In this document: positions 6,465 through 13,427 of the stretch, one piece after another
How positions within the stretch are numbered: position 1 is the stretch's first letter
How the letters are laid out: the number at the start of each line of letters is the position of its first letter
NCBI GenBank assembly: GCA_030145955.1
Contig: JASLCR010000082.1
Location: 1 to 15,150, forward strand
DNA from: Candidatus Saccharimonadales bacterium
GTDB taxonomy: Bacteria > Patescibacteriota > Saccharimonadia > Saccharimonadales > Saccharimonadaceae
Direction: 5' to 3'
DNA: 15,150 bases
The notes under the pieces: model-generated
Databases searched by the model: none
Seen by the model: only the letters and a program-made list of their open reading frames with translations
Told to the model about the DNA's origin: nothing
Position numbers and translations under genes: made by a program

Positions 6465-7463
6465 TTACCTACGGTGATGAACGCCGTATTTGCGTGAGCG
6501 GCGAGCACGGCGTTTACGGAAATAAAGTACGCCAAAGACGATTCCGCCAATCAGTGCAATGATTAATATAATAGCGATAATAAAGACGTACTGCGGAACT
6601 ACCCAGAATGATTTTTCAATTTCAATAGTCTTGTTCTCTTTGCCGTACGTAAATGTTGCCACAACTGTGTAACGTCCAAAATCACCAATGTTCTTCAAAG
6701 GTACCGACCAGCGACGTGCACTGTCGGGGAGCACCATGTCGCGCGGCGTACGGATGTTGAAGTCGGCTTCGTACACTACTTTGTTGCCCTGCTTGACCGA
6801 TACTTTGCCAAACGGCCCCACTTGTACATTGCCAAGGCTCTTGAAACGCGCTGACGCTTCCAAGTTCTTAGGTGTTACAAACAGACCGTTTGAACGACCG
6901 TCTTGCTGCACATTAAAGTTTGTTAGCTCAAGATCTTCCACCAAATCGCCAGGCACCGTTAGTAGGATCAACGATGCAACACTTGGTGCAAGGTTTACCT
7001 GACCGCCCCCGTCTGGACTGGTTGGTGCAAAACGAATTGCCCCAAAATAGCCACCTGCCTGCGCATTTGCTGGCACGTTGATCTGCACCTGAATAGTTTT
7101 TGCTTGTGTCGCCGGGATCGTCACATCCTCAAGTGGCTTCATAAAGCGTTTCAGACTATGTGTAGGCGCCTCTTTGTTCTCATCGAGAATCAAAGCCGGC
7201 GACCCACTTTCATCACCTGCCACAAAGTCGTTCTGTGCTGGATGCACAGTAATTGGCGAATTAGTCAGGTTGGTAATAGTGATCGGTACGGTCTTGCTCT
7301 TGCCCGGAGCGATCTGAATATCAGTACGTACCGGAGAGACCTTAATAGTATTCGCCGTCTTTGCCGATGCCGTCGATGCACCAAACATCACAAACAAAAC
7401 CATTACTGCCGCTAGAGCCATACTCCAGCGAACATTCATATGAAAACGTCGTTCTACCAACAC
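6465..7463 (-). CDS. DUF916-like (WxLIP-type) membrane-anchored surface protein 2
   Basis: A 332-aa exported protein. Signal peptide 1-34 (cut after STASA) is followed by an Ig-like domain at about 38-175 that resembles DUF916: VSPVRTDIQIAPGKSKT, a central DENKEAP segment, and AGGYFGAIRF at 136-145, a hallmark of that family. A second beta domain spans about 178-285, then TM 292-314 and a very basic tail (RKRRARRSRK) facing the cytoplasm. In Firmicutes, DUF916/DUF3324 proteins hold WxL proteins on peptidoglycan; a similar role here is inferred. The start is GTG at 7463, supported by AAGGAG 7 nt upstream; the ATG at 7439 has no ribosome site. It follows secreted paralog C and precedes CorA by 2 bp. 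It is homologous to the protein at 9865-10941. Confidence 0.8.
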   Translation of the reverse strand: MLVERRFHMNVRWSMALAAVMVLFVMFGASTASAKTANTIKVSPVRTDIQIAPGKSKTVPITITNLTNSPITVHPAQNDFVAGDESGSPALILDENKEAPTHSLKRFMKPLEDVTIPATQAKTIQVQINVPANAQAGGYFGAIRFAPTSPDGGGQVNLAPSVASLILLTVPGDLVEDLELTNFNVQQDGRSNGLFVTPKNLEASARFKSLGNVQVGPFGKVSVKQGNKVVYEADFNIRTPRDMVLPDSARRWSVPLKNIGDFGRYTVVATFTYGKENKTIEIEKSFWVVPQYVFIIAIILIIALIGGIVFGVLYFRKRRARRSRKYGVHHRR

Positions 7464-7493
7464 GTTATTTCTCCTTTTTACCCCGTTTTCTCA

Positions 7494-7522
7494 ATCATAG
7501 CAGATATGCTTATGTCTGCAAA
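7494..7522 (-). promoter_or_regulatory. Promoter of DUF916-like 2 and CorA, with operator-like palindrome
   Basis: On the minus strand TTTGCA (7517-7522) and TATGAT (7494-7499) are 17 bp apart, and TGC directly before the -10 makes it an extended -10. The leader would be about 24 nt. The spacer and part of the -35 are covered by a 20-bp imperfect palindrome (7500-7519) with perfect outer arms GCAGA and TCTGC, suggestive of a repressor site. The -35 abuts the T-tract of the preceding terminator. Confidence 0.6.
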
Positions 7523-7556
7523 CAAAAATAACACCCCGAGACATTCCGGGGTGTTA
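7521..7556 (-). terminator. Rho-independent terminator of secreted paralog C
   Basis: TAACACCCCG (7529-7538) pairs perfectly with CGGGGTGTTA (7547-7556) around an 8-nt loop. On the minus strand the stem is followed by ATTTTTGTTT. It lies 20 bp past the stop codon of paralog C. Confidence 0.92.
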
Positions 7557-7576
7557 TGTATGAAGGTAGACGCTGG

Positions 7577-8746
7577 CTAGAACTTACCAGTAGCAATCAA
7601 GCTAAGGTCTGCCGAGTAGAGACCAGCCGGAGTATCGTTATTGATACGTGCACCGAAGGTCAGCTTCATATTCTTGTTACTTGCAGGCTTGTTATTTGTA
7701 TCCAGGATTGGATCACCATAGATACCAGTAACTCCTGTTGTGTTATCTAGATAATGCATCAAGAAGTCTGTGCCGTTATACACCGAGCCGGCAGCAGGCT
7801 GGAACACACCGCTCGGTGTAATTCCAGGTCCGGTTGGGTCGGTTGCTGCAGCAACCTTAACGCCAAACTCTGCATCACCGTCAACGATACCGTCTGATGA
7901 TGGCTTGATATCACATTTGTCGAGTGCACCCGCCCTAAGAAGTCCGCCACAGTTTGCTGCGTTGCTCTTCAGGCGAATCACTGCCCCATTTGCCGCATTT
8001 GTAGAGATTTGTGCGAAGATATTGCCCTGGCTTGTTGCTGTTGGCACGAGCGCTACCGTATCACCGGTTTGCTCACCAAGAGTAAGTGTCGGCGTATTTA
8101 CGGCTGCATCACCACAGTTTGCACTAATACCATCATTGGTTTTTACTGTGCCCTTATCGCCAGCAACGCAGAACGTAAGCGACTCAAGCACTGAACCTGA
8201 CACGCCAACCGTGTTGGTAATATAAAGCGCAACACTACCTTGATCCACCACTCCCGTACCAAGATTATCCGATACATAGCTATTCGCGTTTACTGCCGGA
8301 GTATATGTCACAATACGTGCATATAGTGCGCCGGCATTTGTCGGGTTATTGATACCGGTGAAATCAACTTCCACATCATCGTTTGCAGCAATTGTTTTGG
8401 TTGCTGTAATCTTGTTGGCGGTAGTTGAGCCGCCCACAACCGCATAATCAGTTGTTGACGTGGCTGCATTTGAAGCATCCATACCCACTGGTGGAGTACA
8501 CTCTTGTCCAATCACTGGACTATTGCTACAGAACTCGACAACAAATGCTTCTGCTGCCCCTGCTGCCTTGAACTTTAACTTATACGACACTCCATCCATA
8601 TCTGCAGATGAATTGCTAAGTGCGATTGATCGCTCAGTTACCTGAGCAGCTGATACTATTGCCGGCATTACTACCGCCAAAAGCAATGCTGCAGCCGCTA
8701 CAATATAGCGATACTGCCGTTGAAATGCTAATTTAAAGGAACCCAT
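7577..8746 (-). CDS. Secreted ERS-family surface protein, paralog C
   Basis: A 389-aa exported protein of unknown function, and the clearest member of a three-protein family in this window. After a signal peptide (1-33) the mature N-terminus carries ERSIALSNS (38-46). It then has a Cys pair in FC-x9-C-xPPVGMD (Cys73, Cys83), a NPTN motif (133-136), VLESLTFC (186-193) with Cys211, an STNAANGA segment, EFGV, and a C-terminal end of the form DTPAGLYSADL ... GKF. There is no TM anchor or LPxTG motif, so it is probably held non-covalently, perhaps by the DUF916-like protein encoded directly downstream. The ATG has AAAGGAG 9 nt upstream. It has its own strong promoter and strong terminator, so it may be abundant. 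WxL-like identity is a hypothesis; assignment to the family with A and B is well supported. Confidence 0.75.
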   Translation of the reverse strand: MGSFKLAFQRQYRYIVAAAALLLAVVMPAIVSAAQVTERSIALSNSSADMDGVSYKLKFKAAGAAEAFVVEFCSNSPVIGQECTPPVGMDASNAATSTTDYAVVGGSTTANKITATKTIAANDDVEVDFTGINNPTNAGALYARIVTYTPAVNANSYVSDNLGTGVVDQGSVALYITNTVGVSGSVLESLTFCVAGDKGTVKTNDGISANCGDAAVNTPTLTLGEQTGDTVALVPTATSQGNIFAQISTNAANGAVIRLKSNAANCGGLLRAGALDKCDIKPSSDGIVDGDAEFGVKVAAATDPTGPGITPSGVFQPAAGSVYNGTDFLMHYLDNTTGVTGIYGDPILDTNNKPASNKNMKLTFGARINNDTPAGLYSADLSLIATGKF

Positions 8747-8808
8747 TCCCCTCTTCTCCTTTATACCTCTTTTTAAAGATTGTATTTATTTTGTCCGTTG
8801 ACACGTTG

Positions 8809-8839
8809 ATTATATCACAGCAGTGCTTATGCTTGTCAA
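8809..8839 (-). promoter_or_regulatory. Strong promoter of secreted paralog C
   Basis: A perfect TTGACA (8834-8839) and a perfect TATAAT (8809-8814) with TGA before it (extended -10) are separated by a long 19-bp spacer. The leader would be about 55 nt. Just after the -10 is a tandem pair of TCAACG separated by TG. The motif TGTGGAAAA lies about 20 bp upstream of the -35. Confidence 0.75.
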
Positions 8840-8855
8840 CTATTCGTTAGAGGAG

Positions 8856-8864
8856 TTTTCCACA
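8856..8864 (-). promoter_or_regulatory. TGTGGAAAA element upstream of paralog C promoter
   Basis: On the minus strand TGTGGAAAAC lies about 55-60 bp before the likely start of transcription of paralog C. The same element lies at nearly the same distance from paralog A (15134-15142). Its reverse, TTTTCCACA, also fits a relaxed DnaA box. The position favours a shared activator site, which is an inference. Confidence 0.4.
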
Positions 8865-8872
8865 GGTAGTCA

Positions 8873-9802
8873 CTACTTGCTGTTTTGTTGGTAGCTATCA
8901 CGTTCTTTGAGCATCTTATTACGGATAGAAACCAGCATGCTTCGCCGACCAAGCCAGTAAGTTGGTAGTAATAATACCAGTAAGATAATTGTCGGCGCCC
9001 AAAGAATCGCAGGAGTGGCCGTGGCAGTTTTTTCCTCTGCTTGCTTTTGTGGAGCCCCGCTTACCTCACCATTTGAAACTGCAATCAGCTGAATAAACGC
9101 AGTCATGCCTTTTGAGTCGGTAACACGCACATTAATAACGTAAATACCGGCCTTCTTATATACATGGTTGATAGTCACAACGCCCGAAAGCGCCTGGCTC
9201 TTTAGTTCAGGTTGGCTACCATCGCCCCAATCAATACTAAAAGCATACGGCCCCACACCACCCGATAGCTGTAGCGGCCAACTAAGATTATTTCCCGCAG
9301 GTGCAGAGCGGCGACCATACGAGCTAGTAAGCGTTAATGCCTGACCAAACGCTATGAAATCGGCATCTCTATACGTGACAGTAACGGTATTTGATTTTGG
9401 ACCTTCCTGCCCAAGCTCGTCAAACACCAGAGCGCTAAGCTCGTTCGTTCCCGGAAAAAGACTTACCTGCAAGCTAAAGCTACCGCCACGACACATGACC
9501 GCCCCTACCATCACCCCGTTGTTATAAACCTGCACAAGTAAATCGGTCGGGCAAGTGCCGCTCACAGTAGTTGGTGATGTACTGAATGATGATCCATTAC
9601 CAGGTATCGTAATAGTCGCTCCGCGCTGTGGCGGGGCTTTGGTTTTCACTGCCTCAAGACCGTATGAGCCTGGCTTTGGATCAGGGGTAGGCAGTGGAGT
9701 AATTGCACGCGTTGATGGGACGGCCATGAATAGCGCGAGAAGAATCGCCGTAATGATTCCAACAAGCGCATATCGCATACTCGAGTAAGTTCCGTATTTC
9801 AT
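8873..9802 (-). CDS. Exported Ig-like/PKD-domain membrane protein
   Basis: A 309-aa protein. An N-terminal signal (1-33, cut after TRA) is followed by a short Pro-rich segment, then a bacterial Ig-like domain at about 62-145 with a likely disulphide (Cys84, Cys104). A PKD domain spans about 175-245, with FSIDWGDGS and HVYKKAGIYVINVRVTDSKG. A TM at about 266-284 is followed by a basic cytoplasmic tail. PKD and Ig modules mediate protein or glycan contacts on cell surfaces, so an adhesion or scaffold role is likely but unproven. The open frame continues up to a TTG at 9841, but that TTG is the -35 hexamer of a good promoter. The ATG at 9802 is therefore preferred, with an almost leaderless message. 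The gene sits between DUF916-like 1 and secreted paralog C; no terminator is seen after it. Confidence 0.82.
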   Translation of the reverse strand: MKYGTYSSMRYALVGIITAILLALFMAVPSTRAITPLPTPDPKPGSYGLEAVKTKAPPQRGATITIPGNGSSFSTSPTTVSGTCPTDLLVQVYNNGVMVGAVMCRGGSFSLQVSLFPGTNELSALVFDELGQEGPKSNTVTVTYRDADFIAFGQALTLTSSYGRRSAPAGNNLSWPLQLSGGVGPYAFSIDWGDGSQPELKSQALSGVVTINHVYKKAGIYVINVRVTDSKGMTAFIQLIAVSNGEVSGAPQKQAEEKTATATPAILWAPTIILLVLLLPTYWLGRRSMLVSIRNKMLKERDSYQQNSK

Positions 9803-9812
9803 ACTTATGGTT

Positions 9813-9841
9813 ATTGTACCGTGCCAGCATGATGCTTGCAA
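9813..9841 (-). promoter_or_regulatory. Near-leaderless promoter of the PKD gene
   Basis: TTGCAA (9836-9841) and TACAAT (9813-9818) on the minus strand are exactly 17 bp apart. The ATG at 9802 begins 10 nt after the -10, leaving a leader of about 3-5 nt and no ribosome binding site. Confidence 0.55.
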
Positions 9842-9864
9842 AGATCATGTGACATCAGGCTATC

Positions 9865-10941
9865 TTATCGGCGGCGGCGCGATGAGCTGCGAGGCTTGAT
9901 GCCAAACTTAGCACGGATCATATTGTAGAGCTTCCAGATGTAGTATGAAGCAGCGAGAATCACAATGAGCGCGATGAGGATGAACCACCAAGGCAGGTAA
10001 AGGAATGATGTAGTACCTTTGACCTCATGAGTTGTATTACCATTCTGCCCATAGTATAGATCGAGTGTTGCCGTATAGAATCCTGGCCACAGACCGGGAG
10101 ATACGCACTTGTGAGCTTTCGTCTTAGTGCCACTAAATTCTACTTCTTCCGATTCAAGCTGAATGCAACTCGTAAATGTGCGCGTCTGTCCAATTAGTGC
10201 AAGTGAGCTATTCGGGTTCACGTCACCAATTGTACGCTCTTGACCAAAAAGATTGCGAACCGTAATGCTGCCGGCCGGAGCTTCAGTTACATTACCGCTA
10301 TTTTTTAAAGTGTAGGCCATAACCTGCGGCTCATCCGTAGTAAAGAATGTGTAGCCGCCCTTACCTTTTTGGGATACTTGTTTATATGCACCAAATTGCT
10401 CAAGCTTGAGATTTTCTTTTACCTTACCAGGAATCTGTGTAAATACAAGTGTTACTCCAGAAGCGCTTAATCCCACATTGCCGCCATCTGATGACCCAGA
10501 CGAATAAACAATGGCGCTGTAGTAGCTACCCGCACCATGGCCAGCCGGAATTGCAACTGACATATTAAGCGTGCGTGTCTCGAGGGGAGGTATCGTCACG
10601 GCCTTTGGCACATTAAGATACGGCTTAAGAGACCACGTGGTTTGTGGAGCGTCTTCATCGAGCATCAACTTTGGCGTACCACCATCATCTGTATAGGTAA
10701 AGTCAATGACACGGAGATTAAGCGACAGAGGTACATCTCGGTCAAGGTTGCGGATTACTAGCGTGTCCTTGACCGACTTGCCTGGTTCAATTGTGTAGTT
10801 CTTTTTTGGCACGATACTGAGTGATGCCGACGACACAGCTGATGCGTGCGATGATGGTAAAACATAGGCAGCTGCCATTACAACCGCAAGCGCAGCAAAT
10901 ACAATATTCTTGAAGCGTTTCACTATTCCTTTTCCCCTCAC
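9865..10941 (-). CDS. DUF916-like (WxLIP-type) membrane-anchored surface protein 1
   Basis: A 358-aa homologue of the protein at 6465-7463. Signal peptide to about residue 35 (cut after SHASA). The DUF916-like domain at about 40-180 has IVPKKNYTIEPGKSV, a DEDAPQTTWSL segment and AGSYYSAIVY (137-146). A second beta domain at about 195-310 contains Cys259 and Cys279, a likely disulphide absent from the other copy. TM 317-336 precedes a basic tail ending RSSSRRRR. The start is uncertain by six codons: GTG at 10941 has AGGA 5 nt upstream, while GTG at 10923 begins a more typical signal peptide (VKRFKN) and has AAAGGAATA just before it. The gene follows secreted paralog B by 33 bp and is probably in its operon, repeating the C/DUF916-like 2 pairing. 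It is expected to anchor partner proteins on the outer face; the partner is inferred from gene order. Confidence 0.8.
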   Translation of the reverse strand: MRGKGIVKRFKNIVFAALAVVMAAAYVLPSSHASAVSSASLSIVPKKNYTIEPGKSVKDTLVIRNLDRDVPLSLNLRVIDFTYTDDGGTPKLMLDEDAPQTTWSLKPYLNVPKAVTIPPLETRTLNMSVAIPAGHGAGSYYSAIVYSSGSSDGGNVGLSASGVTLVFTQIPGKVKENLKLEQFGAYKQVSQKGKGGYTFFTTDEPQVMAYTLKNSGNVTEAPAGSITVRNLFGQERTIGDVNPNSSLALIGQTRTFTSCIQLESEEVEFSGTKTKAHKCVSPGLWPGFYTATLDLYYGQNGNTTHEVKGTTSFLYLPWWFILIALIVILAASYYIWKLYNMIRAKFGIKPRSSSRRRR

Positions 10942-10974
10942 ATTTTTCCTATAAGTATAAGCCGTATTGTACCA

Positions 10975-12048
10975 CTAAAAGCGTCCACTGGCTATGTAGG
11001 TAATCGTTGTGCTATATACACCAGGACGAAGGTCCTCTCGGGAGTTTACGATGTAGCTCACGGTAAACTTCTTCATTAAGCTCACATTTGGTGAGTAGGC
11101 AATCACATCACCAGGTACATACTTGTACCTATCTGGTACTGAATATTCTGGCGAAGCTACCGCATTCGCCCATATACCTTCAGGATTCCGACCAATCGTT
11201 GGCGAAGTATTCGCTACTAAATTGATACCAAATTGATTGCTTCCTTGCTTACTAGCAGAGGGTGCGTTGATGTTATCAATAACACTATTGCCGGCACTCA
11301 TCGAGCCGCCATTTGCCGTAATAGCAAATCCTCCAGATGCATTCGTGCCCACCGCCATCTGAGACTGAGCAGTCAATGTGGAATTATGACTCAGTTCACC
11401 CATTTCGCTGTAGTAATTTTCATTAGTACTTGTACAGTTTTCCGTTACCTCACCGGCCGCGCAAAATATTAACATTGGTGGCACTTGAGTCTCGATTGTA
11501 ATTGGCGCTGTCACTTGCCCTCTAACCGAGCCAAAGTCAATCTGTGGGCCCGAAGCATCGGTCGTGCCATGACTCCTCAGGCGAATTGAAAACGCTTCGC
11601 TCGTATTGGTTGGATTTTTAATATTATCAAACGTATACGAGGCGCCTACTCCGGCAATCAAAACAGGATTCCTTGTTAGTACGATATGATTAGCTGACCT
11701 TACACCTATCGAAAAGCCCGTCTCACCAGTTTGGTCACTTAGCACGGTTTGTGATACATCAAGGCCAGTCGGTGCTACACATGGATGATATGGAATCGGG
11801 TCATTACAAAACAACATGTCCACAGAGCCAACCGGCAGTGGCGTCATATAGCGAAAAGAAACTTTGTAAGAAGTTGTAGCGCCAGGCAAAGCACTGTTCA
11901 TATACAAGCTACGTTCTTGCATACGCATGGCAGCCGATGCTGGTGCTACAAATACAAATAGTACCAGGAATAGCGCAACTATTTCTTCTGTCCATAAATT
12001 ACGAGACGAGAAGATTCGTGCATGCAGACGAACTAACTTATGACGCAT
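10975..12048 (-). CDS. Secreted ERS-family surface protein, paralog B
   Basis: A 357-aa exported protein of unknown function, homologous to paralogs A and C. After a signal peptide (about 1-39, after APASA) the mature start reads QERSLYMNSALPGA. It then has the Cys pair FC-x8-C-xAPTGLD (Cys81, Cys90), KNPTN (144-148), LIFCAAG (Cys196 with Cys205), GTNASGGF, NQFGI, and the end LRPGVYSTTITYIASGRF. There is no TM anchor. The ribosome site is weak (TAGG, 4 nt before the ATG). It follows the pilin gene by 56 bp. TTGACT (12086-12091) and TACAAT (12058-12063) are present there but 22 bp apart, so an internal promoter is doubtful and co-transcription with the pilin is more likely. DUF916-like 1 follows at 33 bp. 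Confidence 0.75.
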   Translation of the reverse strand: MRHKLVRLHARIFSSRNLWTEEIVALFLVLFVFVAPASAAMRMQERSLYMNSALPGATTSYKVSFRYMTPLPVGSVDMLFCNDPIPYHPCVAPTGLDVSQTVLSDQTGETGFSIGVRSANHIVLTRNPVLIAGVGASYTFDNIKNPTNTSEAFSIRLRSHGTTDASGPQIDFGSVRGQVTAPITIETQVPPMLIFCAAGEVTENCTSTNENYYSEMGELSHNSTLTAQSQMAVGTNASGGFAITANGGSMSAGNSVIDNINAPSASKQGSNQFGINLVANTSPTIGRNPEGIWANAVASPEYSVPDRYKYVPGDVIAYSPNVSLMKKFTVSYIVNSREDLRPGVYSTTITYIASGRF

Positions 12049-12089
12049 AGTACCTATATTGTACTAAAGAATATGCTTTATGCGTAGTC

Positions 12090-12103
12090 AAGCTCCTGAG
12101 CTT
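12090..12103. other. Short perfect inverted repeat after the pilin stop codon
   Basis: AAGCTC and GAGCTT are separated by two bases, one base past the pilin TGA. There is no T-run on the minus strand side, so it is not a classical terminator. It may be a processing or pausing stem between the pilin and paralog B. Confidence 0.3.
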
Positions 12104-12104
12104 C

Positions 12105-13247
12105 TCACGAAGCGATGCATCTTACAGCAAGGCCGTTTTGCGCATTCATATTGGCAGCATGATTAGTAACTGTATTTGCAAAATATGAAGCATACGAGTA
12201 ATTAGCTGAATTTACAGTAGAGGACCAATAGAAACCAGAGCCTCCTACAGAGTAAAAACCTGTACTATCCTCCCAGTAGCCATTTCGCTGTCCAAACCAA
12301 TTAGTACGCAAGCCGGCATCGCTATTAACCAAACCGCCATTAACAGCAGTATTAAGCGCATTAAACTCGCTAGTGCTTCCACTTCCACTGGTTGGCAATC
12401 GCCAACCAGCAGGACAAATCGAGACAGCTACATCCGGAACCGGCGAAGTTGAAGTAGAACAAGCAGCGGTCGCCTGGCCACCCATCGCCGCACACCAGTT
12501 ATATAAATAGCCATACTGCCCAGTACCACTCGTAGAGGTAGATGGTTGAGTTGGATTTGTCGTCGGATTCGCACCTGTTGGAATCATGTAGTAAGCAGTC
12601 GTATAGCTAGCTGTGTTAGAATTTGTCAAAGCTTTAACGTCACCATAGGTATTGGTACCGCCGCCGGCGTATGCCAAGCTTGTTAACATCCAGCATTTGT
12701 TGTCAGTGAGTTTCTGCACCCAGTATGTCCGATTATCTCGTGCATCAACAAACATAGTACGGGTAGTAGGACAGTTCGCCGTAGTTACTAATTGTATAGG
12801 ATCGCCAGCCGCAATAGGCGAACCACTCGATGGTGGAGTATGACCCGAACATACACCTTCACGGACAGATGGATTATCACTTGAAATCATGTACGCTGGC
12901 ACGCCCGATCGACTTGATGTTCCAGTCAGACAATAGCTAGTACCATTTGAAGTATATTGGAAGCTGGTACCTTCGCTTTTTTTAATATCACTTGGTAGAG
13001 TTGGATTCGGATAAGATCCGCTATCGGCTTGTGCTACGCTAACCAGTGTCCCTGCATTCTTGACATCAGACTGCAAGAGAACCGATGCTGCACGAGTCTG
13101 TACACCGTTATACGCAACAACACTGATCGCTGCTAAGATACCAATAACGACAATCACAACAAGCAGCTCAACAATAGTAAACCCCACATTTTCATACATA
13201 GATACAGACGTCCGTTTTTTCGCCCAAGCTAATACCAACCGTACCAT
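12105..13247 (-). CDS. Type IV prepilin-like protein with C-terminal FISUMP domain
   Basis: A 380-aa protein. A 22-residue leader ends in NVG and is followed by FTIVELLVVIVVIGILAAI, the class III prepilin signature with Glu at mature position +5. A prepilin peptidase (not encoded here) would cut after Gly22 and the protein would enter a type IV pilus or pseudopilus. After a pilin-like helix and small domain with Cys106 and Cys133 comes a FISUMP domain (Fibrobacter succinogenes major paralogous family) at about 158-380: VDARDNRTYWVQK, YGYLYNWCAAM (245-255), CPAGWRLPT (278-286), FYWSST and the final VRC. This C-terminal domain would be displayed along or at the tip of the fibre, possibly for binding other cells. 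The start is supported by AAGGGGGT 4 nt upstream. It ends in TGA, which confirms that UGA is a stop here. Confidence 0.9.
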   Translation of the reverse strand: MVRLVLAWAKKRTSVSMYENVGFTIVELLVVIVVIGILAAISVVAYNGVQTRAASVLLQSDVKNAGTLVSVAQADSGSYPNPTLPSDIKKSEGTSFQYTSNGTSYCLTGTSSRSGVPAYMISSDNPSVREGVCSGHTPPSSGSPIAAGDPIQLVTTANCPTTRTMFVDARDNRTYWVQKLTDNKCWMLTSLAYAGGGTNTYGDVKALTNSNTASYTTAYYMIPTGANPTTNPTQPSTSTSGTGQYGYLYNWCAAMGGQATAACSTSTSPVPDVAVSICPAGWRLPTSGSGSTSEFNALNTAVNGGLVNSDAGLRTNWFGQRNGYWEDSTGFYSVGGSGFYWSSTVNSANYSYASYFANTVTNHAANMNAQNGLAVRCIAS

Positions 13248-13297
13248 ATATACCCCCTTAGTACCGCAGAGAATGCTTTACCCTAATCATTGCTATC

Positions 13298-13326
13298 AGT
13301 ATATCTAAAAGGAGTTGTAATGCAAA
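13298..13326 (-). promoter_or_regulatory. Likely promoter of the pilin / paralog B / DUF916-like 1 unit
   Basis: On the minus strand TTTGCA (13321-13326) and TATACT (13298-13303) are 17 bp apart, giving a leader of about 44 nt. The -35 is identical to that of the DUF916-like 2 promoter. It follows the terminator of paralog A, so a new transcription unit begins here. Confidence 0.5.
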
Positions 13327-13362
13327 GTAAGTATCGAATGTGTAGCAATTAGCAACTATACT

Positions 13363-13391
13363 AAAATAACCGGCCTCGTTGAGACCGGTTA
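13363..13391 (-). terminator. Rho-independent terminator of secreted paralog A
   Basis: The stretch 13367-13391 folds into an 11-bp stem containing one G-U pair and a 3-nt loop, with the arms TAACCGG and CCGGTTA at its base. On the minus strand it is followed by TTTTAG. It lies 36 bp after the stop codon of paralog A. Confidence 0.88.
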
Positions 13392-13427
13392 CTTTGTATT
13401 AAGAACCTTCCGCCGTACTAAGTAGAT

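Noticed and set aside
8856..8864. TTTTCCACA as a DnaA box or origin signal, with the copy at 15134-15142
   Set aside because: There are only two isolated copies 6 kb apart, with no AT-rich unwinding region and no dnaA, dnaN or rpmH nearby.
9803..9841. TTG start extending the PKD protein by 13 residues
   Set aside because: The TTG is part of a TTGCAA -35 hexamer with a TACAAT -10 at 17 bp, so the extension would not be transcribed. The extra residues also spoil the signal peptide start.
12105..12107. UGA recoding as glycine (Gracilibacteria/Absconditabacteria code)
   Set aside because: The TGA ends the pilin exactly where FISUMP domains normally end (VRC plus a few residues), and no gene needs an internal UGA to stay open.
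13320..13352. Plus-strand 10-codon frame preceded by AAAAGGAG
   Set aside because: It overlaps the predicted minus-strand pilin promoter, has no supporting promoter or conservation evidence, and is too short to defend.
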